A stretch of DNA of 64,000 bases, from the NCBI GenBank assembly GCA_016934635.1, contig JAFGSK010000003.1, forward strand, positions 62,001 through 126,000. The letters run 5' to 3'. The notes below the pieces were generated by a model that worked only from the letters and a program-made list of their open reading frames with translations, ran no database searches and had not been told where the DNA came from. A program made the translations under genes and the position numbers. The stretch is from Caldifarciminota bacterium. GTDB taxonomy: Bacteria; Hydrothermota; Tepidihabitantia; B3-TA06. Positions 50,185 to 59,227 of the stretch are shown in pieces (positions within the stretch are counted from its first letter, which is position 1; every line of letters starts with the position of its first letter).

Positions 50185-52472
50185 AGAAAGTTCTCATCGC
50201 CACTCACCTTTCGGAGCGGGATGCTTTGATGCAGAGACTGCAAGAGGAAGGTATCCTACATATAACCCGGATTGACAGAGAAGAGGAGAAGAAGAGGATC
50301 GAGGAGAAAGGCGACACCGATCTCAAGCAAACCCTCGCTTACCTCAATCAGACCACAAGTTTTCTTTCAGCTTACGCCGGGAAACGTAAGGGCGGTCTGT
50401 TTTCCACCAAACCTTCACTGCCTGCGGATGAGTTTCGACGTCGCGTGGAAGAGTTTGACCTAGAAAAAAAACTTGATTTAGTTTCCGAACTAACTGGAGC
50501 GTCAGCAGGATTGGATGCAGAAGAACGTAATCACAAGACTGCCCTGGAGCTTCTCGGTCCATGGGTTGACCTGAAACACCCTCCCTCCGATTATACGAAC
50601 TCAATCCTTACCGATGCACGGTTTCTTTTTATCTCAAACACCGAAGATGCCCAGAGCCTTCGCAAGGAGCTTGACAGCCTAGATACCGGCCTTCAGATAG
50701 TCAAGGAAGAAAACGAGACAGCCTATGCATTAGTGATATTCCCCAGGGCTGAGGAGGACGCCGTGGAGGATATCCTGAAGGCCTGCGGGGTAAAGACGGT
50801 TCAACTTGCAGGTTTTACAGAACCTGTGAAAAATGAAATCAGGAAGCGCCTGAAGCTGCTCGAAGCAATCAAAAGCGAACGTGTAAAGCTTCGTGAGAAA
50901 GCCAGCGAGATGAGTGCTGAGCTTTCAGGATTTGAGACCGCCCTTGATCTTTACGAGAACGAGGGGTATCTCAGGCAAGAGTACTCGAAGATGGATGAAT
51001 CGGAGGAGGCGGCATTTATCCAAGGATGGGTTCGCATAGACGATCGCAAGAGATTAGACGATACCGTCGCCTCGTTTTCTGCATCGGAGGTCCAGACAGT
51101 CAAGCCTCGCAAGGACGAGAAGATTCCGGTGGCTCTAGAGAATTCGGGCATAATCAAACCTTTCGAGATGATCATGAAGATGTACGGCACCCCGGACGGC
51201 ATCGAGGCCGATCCCACCCCGTTTATGGCCCCGTTCTTTGCGTTGTTCTTCGCCTTATGCCTCACCGATGCAGGATACGGCCTTGTAATGACGCTGGTAA
51301 CAGCCTATCTGATCTGGGTGAGGAAGATGAAAGGGAACCTTTTCTGGATACTGTTTTACGGCGGGATATTTACCATAGTAACCGGGGCAATGACCGGTTC
51401 ATGGTTCGGTAACATGCCTGATTTCCTCCAGATACCATGGCTTATGCAATTCCGGGACGCCTTGATCTGGTTTGATCCCCTCAAGAACCCGATGCCTTTC
51501 TTCTACCTCTCGCTTGGCCTTGGCTTTTTCCAGATGCTTTTCGGCATCGGTATCGCGGTGGTGGACGGAATCCGGACCAGGCGTTACGGAGCCGCCCTGT
51601 TTGAAAGCCTGCCGTGGTTGTTGATCTTCATCTCGGCTGCGTTCATCGCAGGCACCCTTTTCGGAATCCTGCCGGAAGCATTCAAGGGCCTGCCCCTGTT
51701 CGCAGCGATCATCCTCATCATCGTGAGTCTGGGGGTAACGCTCGTCCTCTCCAACCGTCCCGGTCCGACACCTGTGACCAGTTCCATCATCCTGTGGGCG
51801 GCGATGACCGCCGCTCTCCTGGCCGGAGCCAAGGGTATGGGGATTTTACCAATAAAAGGAATCGTCGTGAAGGGGATTCTGGTAGGCATCCTGACCATTC
51901 TCTGGCTTTACGCAGTCTACAAGGGGTTTACCGAACATACCCTGAAGATTCCGGGTATTGTGTTCGGGGTTCTGGGGCTTGCGAGTATAGGCCTGCATAT
52001 CGCAGGCTTGCTCGGTGCATTTGAGGGTGTAGCGTTTCTTCGCGGTAACCTGCTGCTCGTGATCATGTTCCTTTTGAATCTCGTTTTTGCCCTTGTTGTT
52101 CTTAAGGGATGGGGCGGGCGCATCATCTGGGGCGCATACAATATTTACTCCAACACCACCGGGGTTTTAGGGATAGTCCTTTCCTACGTGCGTCTCATGG
52201 CCCTGGGAATGGTTACCGCCGGTGTGGCCGCCGCGTTCAACCAGATAGCCTGGATGTTTACCGGGATCCCGGTTGTCTCGATTATACTGATGCTTGTGGT
52301 TTTGATTATCGGGCATGTGTACAATCTGGTCATGAGCGCTTTGAGTGGATTTGTGCACACCTTACGTTTGCAGTACGTTGAGTACCTTCCCCAGTTTTTC
52401 CAAGGAGGCGGTACTCCGTTTGAACCGTTTGAATTGAAAACCCGTTACGTCAAAGTAACAAGGAGGAAATAG
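50166..52472 (+). CDS. ntpI: V-type ATP synthase subunit I
   Basis: Subunit I (subunit a equivalent) forms the ion half-channels and the stator. The 768-residue protein has a cytoplasmic N-terminal half with two coiled-coil arms (VEKVLIATHLSERDALMQRLQEEGILHI, about 1-340). The membrane half has about eight helices (FALFFALCLTDAGYGLVMTLV, FGIGIAVVDGIRTRRYG). The key helices carry GVLGIVLSYVRLMALGMVTAGVAAAFNQIAW, whose Arg is the essential channel residue, and LVMSALSGFVHTLRLQYVEYLPQFFQGGGTPFEPF, diagnostic of the family. It starts with GTG inside the previous gene. Confidence 0.95.
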   Translation: MGTARVEKVLIATHLSERDALMQRLQEEGILHITRIDREEEKKRIEEKGDTDLKQTLAYLNQTTSFLSAYAGKRKGGLFSTKPSLPADEFRRRVEEFDLEKKLDLVSELTGASAGLDAEERNHKTALELLGPWVDLKHPPSDYTNSILTDARFLFISNTEDAQSLRKELDSLDTGLQIVKEENETAYALVIFPRAEEDAVEDILKACGVKTVQLAGFTEPVKNEIRKRLKLLEAIKSERVKLREKASEMSAELSGFETALDLYENEGYLRQEYSKMDESEEAAFIQGWVRIDDRKRLDDTVASFSASEVQTVKPRKDEKIPVALENSGIIKPFEMIMKMYGTPDGIEADPTPFMAPFFALFFALCLTDAGYGLVMTLVTAYLIWVRKMKGNLFWILFYGGIFTIVTGAMTGSWFGNMPDFLQIPWLMQFRDALIWFDPLKNPMPFFYLSLGLGFFQMLFGIGIAVVDGIRTRRYGAALFESLPWLLIFISAAFIAGTLFGILPEAFKGLPLFAAIILIIVSLGVTLVLSNRPGPTPVTSSIILWAAMTAALLAGAKGMGILPIKGIVVKGILVGILTILWLYAVYKGFTEHTLKIPGIVFGVLGLASIGLHIAGLLGAFEGVAFLRGNLLLVIMFLLNLVFALVVLKGWGGRIIWGAYNIYSNTTGVLGIVLSYVRLMALGMVTAGVAAAFNQIAWMFTGIPVVSIILMLVVLIIGHVYNLVMSALSGFVHTLRLQYVEYLPQFFQGGGTPFEPFELKTRYVKVTRRK

Positions 52473-52964
<492 letters not shown>

Positions 52965-52966
52965 AG

Positions 52967-53527
52967 ATGTCTTCCAACAAGGTAAGCGCCAAGATTATAT
53001 CCGACGCAAGGGCGAGGGTGAGTGAGATCGAGGCTGATTACATCAAGCGCAAGGCAAAACTCTCCAAAGAAAGCAAGGAGCACGAAGCCCTGTACCGCAA
53101 GGAGACTGCCAAGCTTGCAGCCGAAGAAGCCGAACGAATCCAACGCGAGATACTATCCGAGGCCAGGCTGGGCGCCCGCAGACAGGTTTTGGCCGTGCGG
53201 CACGAACTTATAAAGCAGGCGATTGATGAAGCGTCCAGCAAATTCACGAAATCCAGGCAATACGCGGCTATCCTGGAGCGTATCGTGAAAGAACAGGGCA
53301 AAGGAGCGCAGGTACTTCTCTCATCTTCGGATAAGAAACGTTTTAGGACATCTTCATGGGCAAAAGGGGCAAAAGAGGCGTTTATAAAAGGTGGAGTGAT
53401 TCTTCGCAGGAAAGGCTTTGATCTCAATTTCAGCCTGGACGCCGCCTTTGAGATCATGGGAGAGGGCTTGATGCTTGAGCTGGCAGAGATCCTTTTCGGC
53501 AAGCTCAAGCCTTCGAGCAACAGTTAG
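52967..53527 (+). CDS. ntpE: V-type ATP synthase subunit E
   Basis: This 186-residue peripheral-stalk subunit has a long N-terminal coiled coil (ISDARARVSEIEADYIKRKAKLSKESKEHEAL...AEEAERIQREILSEARLGARRQVL). A C-terminal globular domain follows, including GGVILRRKGFDLNFSLDAAFEIMGEGLMLELAEILFG. It starts 2 bp after the subunit K stop. A strong terminator follows, so the genes for catalytic subunits A and B and for C, D and F are not in this operon. Confidence 0.88.
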   Translation: MSSNKVSAKIISDARARVSEIEADYIKRKAKLSKESKEHEALYRKETAKLAAEEAERIQREILSEARLGARRQVLAVRHELIKQAIDEASSKFTKSRQYAAILERIVKEQGKGAQVLLSSSDKKRFRTSSWAKGAKEAFIKGGVILRRKGFDLNFSLDAAFEIMGEGLMLELAEILFGKLKPSSNS

Positions 53528-53540
53528 AACGAATAGAATG

Positions 53541-53571
53541 AAAAAAAGCCCCAGAAGGGGCTTTTTTTTTT
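53541..53571. terminator. bidirectional terminator between V-ATPase and DUF2330 genes
   Basis: GCCCC-AGAA-GGGGC is flanked by seven A on the left and at least nine T on the right. It can stop the plus-strand V-ATPase transcript and the convergent minus-strand gene whose stop is at 53577. Confidence 0.93.
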
Positions 53572-53576
53572 ATCTA

Positions 53577-54653
53577 CTACTTTCTTTTCCTCTTCCGGCG
53601 AACCCACGATATCCCGGCACACGCGCCGAACACGAAGGCCAGAGGAAGCAAGGCCAGGGCGGGTCCACCTGCAGTGTATCCATAGTAGTTTTCGGAGTCC
53701 TTTTCCGCGGCAACCATCACGAAATCCGCATCCACTTGTTCAGGGTTCCAGAAGATAGCCTCAATCCTTGTGATGAATTTCCCTTCCTCGGAGATCGCGG
53801 CGACCGCAGGAAAGTGCTTTTCAATAGAAGCGTACTCGGATTTCGTAATCTTGTTTGCGTAGGTGCAGGAGATGTCGCCGCAGCCCGTATCCACCTCGAC
53901 CCGGTGATCCGCGATAACGAACAGGAACAACTCCAGATAATCGTGATAGTAGTAGTCGTAGTAGGACGCCTCGGAGTACGGATCGTAGTAACCGTCTATC
54001 TCCGCATTAAGGGATGTTATCTTCATCGGGTAGACGATGTCAGTCGACGGAAAAATGAATTTCACAGGCTGGAGGTTGGCGTCGGAATCGGTGATTGAAT
54101 CCACGGTAAACACCACGAACACCCAGTCGCGCGATACGTAATCTGCAAAGATTTCCACCGCCCTTAGGCTGTCCTGTTCCGAGGTCGTATCGGTAGTATC
54201 CGTTATCGGGAATCCGTTGTCTTGAAGCCACGAGAAGAGATCGGCTGGGTCCTGGGCCGCGAGTGTTTTCCAGTCGAGCATTCCTACGCTTCCTTGTGAA
54301 ATTATATCGACCTGTCGTTCGCCGTTCCCGTCATAAAGGTCCCCGTAACCCGGTCCCATGCATCCGAAACCGTAACCGTAATCCGGGTTTGACATATCGA
54401 GTATTTCCTCGAACAGGTCGATCGTATCTTCACCGATCTCAGGTTCTTTAGGCAAGGGAACTATCCATCCGAACTCCGAGGCCTCGCCTGCAACGCGAAC
54501 CAGAAGGTGAAGTGTTTCGGTACTGCCGTCGTGTTCAATAACGGCGTACTGAAAGGGTTCGTAAACGCTCACTCCCGGAGGCGGAAATATGCCTCCGTCC
54601 GCAAAGGCTGTGGCGGCTATAGCGGCTACCATAATCGATAAAGCCCGTTTCAT
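53577..54653 (-). CDS. DUF2330 membrane-anchored exoprotein
   Basis: The ATG at 54653 follows AAAGGAGAGG, and the longer frame to 54743 overlaps the promoter. The 358-residue protein has a signal peptide (ALSIMVAAIAATAFADGG). The DUF2330 pattern follows (VYEPFQYAVIEHDGSTETLHLLVRVAGEASEFGWIVPLP...DLFEEI), then TDIVYPMKITS. The C-terminal transmembrane helix GGPALALLPLAFVFGACAGISW is followed by RRKRKRK. It is probably anchored with its main domain outside. It is a lone gene, convergent with the V-ATPase operon. Its function is unknown. Confidence 0.83.
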   Translation of the reverse strand: MKRALSIMVAAIAATAFADGGIFPPPGVSVYEPFQYAVIEHDGSTETLHLLVRVAGEASEFGWIVPLPKEPEIGEDTIDLFEEILDMSNPDYGYGFGCMGPGYGDLYDGNGERQVDIISQGSVGMLDWKTLAAQDPADLFSWLQDNGFPITDTTDTTSEQDSLRAVEIFADYVSRDWVFVVFTVDSITDSDANLQPVKFIFPSTDIVYPMKITSLNAEIDGYYDPYSEASYYDYYYHDYLELFLFVIADHRVEVDTGCGDISCTYANKITKSEYASIEKHFPAVAAISEEGKFITRIEAIFWNPEQVDADFVMVAAEKDSENYYGYTAGGPALALLPLAFVFGACAGISWVRRKRKRK

Positions 54654-54678
54654 TGCCTCTCCTTTGTTGTTTTGACCA

Positions 54679-54707
54679 AGCATACGCCTGAGGATATGGG
54701 CTGTCAA
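54679..54707 (-). promoter_or_regulatory. promoter of the DUF2330 gene
   Basis: TTGACA (54707-54702) and TATGCT (54684-54679) on the minus strand, 17 bp apart. The stretch from here to the acpP promoter (54708-55004) shows no gene or repeat. Confidence 0.65.
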
Positions 54708-55004
54708 GCCGGTAAGGGGCCTGGTTTTTATGTTGAGTATCATCTCGCCTCGGTTTAGTGAAAAGTCTTAAAAAAACTCCAGACCTCACGCATATCCCGA
54801 CTACGTATATCATTAGACCCCGATTCCCGTCACAGGTTTAATGACATTGATCCCAGTGAAAGAATGGTCAACCACTGCACTCAGAATAGAGTTGGAGCAG
54901 AGTGATATTTGATATTTTCTGGCTTGAAATCGACAACTTAACGAATATTTTGGAGGTTGAAATATATGTCAACAGAGGGTTACATTTGGAAAATTTTACT
55001 ATGC

Positions 55005-55032
55005 TTGACAAGGGGATTGTTTCCGGTAGACT
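55005..55032 (+). promoter_or_regulatory. promoter of the acpP-fabF operon
   Basis: TTGACA (55005-55010) and TAGACT (55027-55032), 16 bp apart, about 28 bp upstream of the acpP ATG. Confidence 0.65.
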
Positions 55033-55060
55033 TCGGTCTAAGACTTTAAGGAGGAAATAC

Positions 55061-55300
55061 ATGGCTCTATTCGACGATGTAAAGAACATAATCGTGGAAC
55101 AACTCCACGTGCCGCCTGAGAAGGTGACCAAGGAAGCGAAGTTTATCGACGATCTCGGTGCCGATTCCCTTGATACGGTCGAGCTTATTATGGCGTTCGA
55201 GGAAAAGTTCTCCATTGAGATCCCTGACGAAGATGCACAGAAGCTTGAAACTGTTGGCAAGGCGCTGGATTATCTGGAGAAAAAGCTCGGGGATAACTGA
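55061..55300 (+). CDS. acpP: acyl carrier protein
   Basis: This 79-residue acidic protein carries the growing acyl chain on a phosphopantetheine arm attached to Ser36 in [13 protein letters not shown]. The start at 55061 follows AAGGAGG. The longer open frame from 54902 crosses the promoter and is not used. It lies 27 bp upstream of fabF. Confidence 0.96.
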   Translation: MALFDDVKNIIVEQLHVPPEKVTKEAKFIDDLGADSLDTVELIMAFEEKFSIEIPDEDAQKLETVGKALDYLEKKLGDN

Positions 55301-55327
55301 TTTAGGCTGCCGGCGAAGGAATATAGG

Positions 55328-56569
55328 ATGGATCGCCGAGTGGCAGTAACGGGCGTCGGATTAATAACGTCACTGGGGCTTGATACCTCAACATGTTGGA
55401 ATGGGCTTCTTGCCGGAGAGAACGGTATCAACCGGATAACGAGTTTTGATCCTTCCGAACTTGAAGTTCAGATTGCCGCCGAGGTCCGGGATTTCGACCC
55501 TACCCAGCGTATTGACTTCAAGAAGGCCAAGCGGATGGATCGGTTCTGTCAATTCGCGATCTGGAGTTCCGGGGAGGCGGTAACGGACGCAGGTATAACC
55601 TTTGATAAAGAAAACCCGGAGCGCTGTGGAGTCCTTATAGGCGTCGGTATCGGCGGTATTAAGATCTGGGAACAGGAACTTGAGAAGTTCTTTGAACGTG
55701 GACCCAATCGTGTTTCACCCATGCTTATCCCGATGATGATTCCTGATATGGCCTCGGGACTGGTTTCAATCGAATACGGCATCTGCGGACCCAACTTCTG
55801 TACTGTCTCGGCATGCGCCTCGGGTGCTCATGCCGTGGGTTGCTCTTTCGAGATGATCAAGCAGGGCAAGGCCGATTTGATGATCACCGGAGGAACTGAA
55901 GCGGCGCTCACAGCCTGCAGTGTGGCGGCTTTTGCCAATATGAGGGCTATCTCAAGAAGAAACACCGAACCCGAGCGCGCATCCAGGCCTTTCGACGCTG
56001 ACCGTGACGGTTTCGTGATAGGAGAGGGCTCGGGAATCCTCATCCTGGAGGAGTTGGAGCGCGCCCGCAAGCGGGGCGCAAGGATTTACGCCGAGATTGT
56101 CGGTTTCGGGCTTTCCGGAGACGCCTATCACATGACTGCCCCTGATCCTAATGGAAGAGGTCCAAAACTGGCGATGCGCATGGCTCTTGAAGAAGCCGCA
56201 ATCAATCCTGAAGACGTGGATTACGTAAATGCTCATGGAACCTCTACCGAACTCAACGATTCGATGGAGACGATGGCGATTCACGGGGTATTCAATACCC
56301 ATGCAGAAAAGCTCTGGGTTTCTTCGACCAAGTCAATGACCGGTCATCTGTTGGGCGGCGCCGGCGGTTTGGAGGCGGCAGTCACTGCACTTTCCATATT
56401 CACTGGTAAAGTTCACCCTACGCGCAATCTTGAAAAACCGGGTGAAGGATGTGACCTTGACTATGTGCCTGGCTCGGCAAGAGAAAAGAAGATCAATGTG
56501 GGGATATCCAATTCCTTTGGCTTTGGAGGACACAACGTAACCCTGGCATTCAAGCGCTTTGAAGGATAA
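55328..56569 (+). CDS. fabF: 3-oxoacyl-[acyl-carrier-protein] synthase II
   Basis: FabF condenses malonyl-ACP with acyl-ACP in fatty-acid elongation. The 413-residue thiolase-fold protein has the catalytic triad Cys163 (TVSACASGAHAVG), His303 (VNAHGTSTELND) and His340 (KSMTGHLLGGAGG), and ends with SNSFGFGGHN. It is in an operon with acpP. The etf genes follow 15 bp later, so they may share the transcript. Confidence 0.97.
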   Translation: MDRRVAVTGVGLITSLGLDTSTCWNGLLAGENGINRITSFDPSELEVQIAAEVRDFDPTQRIDFKKAKRMDRFCQFAIWSSGEAVTDAGITFDKENPERCGVLIGVGIGGIKIWEQELEKFFERGPNRVSPMLIPMMIPDMASGLVSIEYGICGPNFCTVSACASGAHAVGCSFEMIKQGKADLMITGGTEAALTACSVAAFANMRAISRRNTEPERASRPFDADRDGFVIGEGSGILILEELERARKRGARIYAEIVGFGLSGDAYHMTAPDPNGRGPKLAMRMALEEAAINPEDVDYVNAHGTSTELNDSMETMAIHGVFNTHAEKLWVSSTKSMTGHLLGGAGGLEAAVTALSIFTGKVHPTRNLEKPGEGCDLDYVPGSAREKKINVGISNSFGFGGHNVTLAFKRFEG

Positions 56570-56584
56570 ACTACCTCAGATAAT

Positions 56585-57379
56585 ATGAAGTTCATCGTAT
56601 GTATCAAGCAGGTGCCTGATACTACCGAAGTACGGGTTGATCCTGAAAAAAACACCCTTATCCGTGAAGGTGTGCCTGCAATGGTCAATCCCTTCGACCT
56701 TTATGCGGTCGAGGAAGCGCTTCTGTTCAAGGAAAAATTTTCAGGCGAAGTGATTGCCGTATCCATGGGCCCGCCGCAGGCTGAGCAGGCCTTAAGGGAA
56801 GTGATCTCGATGGGTGTTGATAGGGCAATCCTTATCTCGGACGTGAAATTTGCAGGCGCAGATACATGGGCCACCGCCCTGACCCTTTCTGCAGCGATCC
56901 GAAAGATCGCTGACTACGATCTCATCCTTACAGGCAAGCAGGCTGCAGACGGCGATACAGCACAGGTCGGACCCGGCATCGCCGAGTTTCTCGATATCCC
57001 GCAGGCGACCTTTGTCCGTAAGGTCGAAGAGCTTGACCCAGGAGCACGGGTTATCAGGGTTCAATCCATGTGGGAGGAAGGCTCGGAAAGACTTGAACTT
57101 CCGCTTCCCTGCCTTATCTCGACCGTGAAGGAACTAAACGAACCGCGCCTGCCCAGTCTTAGGGGAAAGATGGCGGCAAAGAAGGCCGAGATTCCTGTCT
57201 GGACGTTCGACGACCTCGACGTGAAAGAGTCAGATGTAGGACTTCAAGGCTCACCTACCCAGGTAATAAAGGTTTTCCCCCCGCCTGCTCGCGAGGAAGG
57301 CGAACTCTTCGCCGACACCGAACCCGACGAGGCCGCAAAAATAATCGCGGACAGGCTTTCCGCAAAAGGGCTCATCTGA
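56585..57379 (+). CDS. etfB: electron transfer flavoprotein, beta subunit
   Basis: EtfB pairs with EtfA to move electrons between flavin dehydrogenases and carriers. The 264-residue protein has MKFIVCIKQVPDTTEVRVDPE, NPFDLYAVEEAL, DLILTGKQAADGDTAQVGPGIAEFLDIPQ and LPCLISTVKELNEPRLPSLRGKMAAKKAEI, the standard EtfB blocks. The last base of its TGA is the first base of the etfA ATG. Confidence 0.95.
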   Translation: MKFIVCIKQVPDTTEVRVDPEKNTLIREGVPAMVNPFDLYAVEEALLFKEKFSGEVIAVSMGPPQAEQALREVISMGVDRAILISDVKFAGADTWATALTLSAAIRKIADYDLILTGKQAADGDTAQVGPGIAEFLDIPQATFVRKVEELDPGARVIRVQSMWEEGSERLELPLPCLISTVKELNEPRLPSLRGKMAAKKAEIPVWTFDDLDVKESDVGLQGSPTQVIKVFPPPAREEGELFADTEPDEAAKIIADRLSAKGLI

Positions 57380-58578
57380 TGGGATTGAAGATCGATCACG
57401 ACGCGTGCACACTTTGCGAGGAGTGCATCCCTTCCTGTCCCTTCGGGTCTCTCGAGATTCACTCAGGAAGGCTTGTTGTGCTCGAAACGTGCACCTTGTG
57501 CGGCGCCTGTGTCCCGGTTTGTCCTGTGAATGCATTAGAAGTCGAAGAGGTCGAAAGAAGCGTCGGGATTGATCCTTCCCAGTGGCGCGGCATCTGGGTT
57601 TTTGCAGAACAGCGCAGGGGCGAGATACAGTCCTGTTCGTTCGAACTGCTGGGTGCGGCCAGAGCACTTTCTGAAAAACTCAACGTGCCCGTAACGGCGG
57701 TAACAGCGGTGCTGCTTGGATCAGACGTTCGGGACCCTGCCCAGCTTCTTAAGGCAGGTGCGGACGAGGTCCTGTATGTAAAGAACGAGGAACTCTCCCG
57801 CTTCGGTGTGGAACCGTACTCGAAGGTCATCGCTCGCTTGATTACCGAACGCAAACCCGAAATATTTCTGGGTGCGGCAACCTTTATCGGTCGCTCGCTT
57901 TTTTCTAGGATAGCTGTCAAGGTTCAAGCAGGACTGACAGCAGACTGCACCGGGCTCGATATCGATACCGAAAAACGCCTGCTCCGCCAGACCAGGCCTG
58001 CGTTCGGCGGAAACATCATGGCAACCATCGTTTGTCCCGAGCACCGGCCTCAGATGGCCACTGTCCGGCCAAAGGTCATGAAACCCCTGGCCGAACCCTA
58101 CTCCTCCTCCGGAACCGTGACCGAGCTTTCCGCAGATTCCCTTACGAACCGGGTGAAGTTCCTCGAGTTCGTCCTGGACGATACCTCCCATGCGAATATC
58201 TCAGAGGCAGACATAATTGTGACCGGGGGCAGGGGCCTTCAAGACCCCAAGAACTTCTCCCTGATACAGGAGTTGGCAGATTTACTCGGAGGTGCTGTGG
58301 GCGCCTCACGCTCGGCAGTTGATGCAGGATGGATTAACTACTCGCATCAGGTCGGCCAGACCGGAAGAACCGTATCCCCGAAGATTTATATAGCGCTTGG
58401 CGTGTCAGGAGCTATCCAGCACCTTGTAGGGATGCAGTCCTCGGACTACATAATCGCGGTAAACAAGGACCCGAATGCGCCCATATTTAAGGTTGCTGAT
58501 GTGGGAATCGTCGGAGACCTGTTCGAGGTCGTTCCGCAACTCGTCTCAGAGATAAAGCAACGCAAAGGCGTCGGCTGA
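57379..58578 (+). CDS. etfA: electron transfer flavoprotein, alpha subunit with N-terminal ferredoxin domain
   Basis: The 399-residue protein starts with two 4Fe-4S motifs (Cys10, 13, 16, 20 and Cys38, 41, 44, 48: CTLCEECIPSC and CTLCGACVPVC), then the EtfA domain. C-terminal FAD-binding blocks are VTGGRGLQDPKNFSLIQELADLLGGAVGASRSAVDAGW, VSPKIYIALGVSGAIQHLVGM and INKDPNAPIF-like VNKDPNAPIFKVADVGIVGD. Ferredoxin-fused EtfA occurs in anaerobes with electron-bifurcating or ferredoxin-linked Etf systems (for example lactate or acyl-CoA dehydrogenase complexes). No partner dehydrogenase is in the window. Confidence 0.94.
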   Translation: MGLKIDHDACTLCEECIPSCPFGSLEIHSGRLVVLETCTLCGACVPVCPVNALEVEEVERSVGIDPSQWRGIWVFAEQRRGEIQSCSFELLGAARALSEKLNVPVTAVTAVLLGSDVRDPAQLLKAGADEVLYVKNEELSRFGVEPYSKVIARLITERKPEIFLGAATFIGRSLFSRIAVKVQAGLTADCTGLDIDTEKRLLRQTRPAFGGNIMATIVCPEHRPQMATVRPKVMKPLAEPYSSSGTVTELSADSLTNRVKFLEFVLDDTSHANISEADIIVTGGRGLQDPKNFSLIQELADLLGGAVGASRSAVDAGWINYSHQVGQTGRTVSPKIYIALGVSGAIQHLVGMQSSDYIIAVNKDPNAPIFKVADVGIVGDLFEVVPQLVSEIKQRKGVG

Positions 58579-58613
58579 TCGCTTCAAATCCTTAAAAAAT
58601 CCGGATATGAACC

Positions 58614-59225
58614 ATGGTTTCAGATAAAGAAAGGAAGGTAATTGTCGGGGTCGTCGGACGCCTGGGTGCGGGGAAGTCGACTTTTTCAAAGATGCTCGCC
58701 GGACACGGGGCAAGGCTCTTTGAAGCCGACAAGATTGCATGGAAGCTCTACGCAATTCCTGCGATCAAAAAAGACATCAAGGCGACATTTTCCAACAAGG
58801 TTTTTGACGAGTACGGTGAGGTTTCGAGAAGGAAGCTGGGGGAGGTAGTATTCAGCGACCCTTTGGCCCTGAGGCGACTCGACGCCATCGTGCATCCGGC
58901 TCTCGTGGGTGAGCTGGAATACATTATAGGCAAGACGCAAGAGTCTGTGGTCGTAATAGATGCCGCACTGCTCCTGGACTGGACCCTGGCCCAGAGGTGC
59001 GATCTCGTGATCGCGGTGGTTGCAGATGAGGAGACATCCATTAAACGACTGGAGCAGAAAAAGATTAGGGCCAAGCGTGCAAGGGCTGTCCTTCGCAATC
59101 AGAGGACGGAAGACGAGTTTCGGAGGCTGTGCCGGATTGTGATAGAAAACAATGGGAATCTGGAGGATTTGAAGGTCAAGGCCGGATGGGTCTGGAAGAA
59201 CTACGTTGAACCCTTGATCACCTAG
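58614..59225 (+). CDS. coaE: dephospho-CoA kinase
   Basis: CoaE phosphorylates dephospho-CoA, the last step of CoA synthesis. The 203-residue P-loop kinase has VVGRLGAGKSTFSKML (Walker A), FEADKIAWKLY (the DAD-like motif), RRKLGEVVFSDPLALRRLDAIVHPAL and a lid region with RRLEQKKIRAKRARAVLRNQ-type Arg residues. The P-loop reads GRLGAGKS where GxIGSGKS is commoner, and the usual DAD is EAD. It converges with the ABC-F gene, leaving only 2 bp between the stop codons. Confidence 0.88.
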   Translation: MVSDKERKVIVGVVGRLGAGKSTFSKMLAGHGARLFEADKIAWKLYAIPAIKKDIKATFSNKVFDEYGEVSRRKLGEVVFSDPLALRRLDAIVHPALVGELEYIIGKTQESVVVIDAALLLDWTLAQRCDLVIAVVADEETSIKRLEQKKIRAKRARAVLRNQRTEDEFRRLCRIVIENNGNLEDLKVKAGWVWKNYVEPLIT

Positions 59226-59227
59226 GG

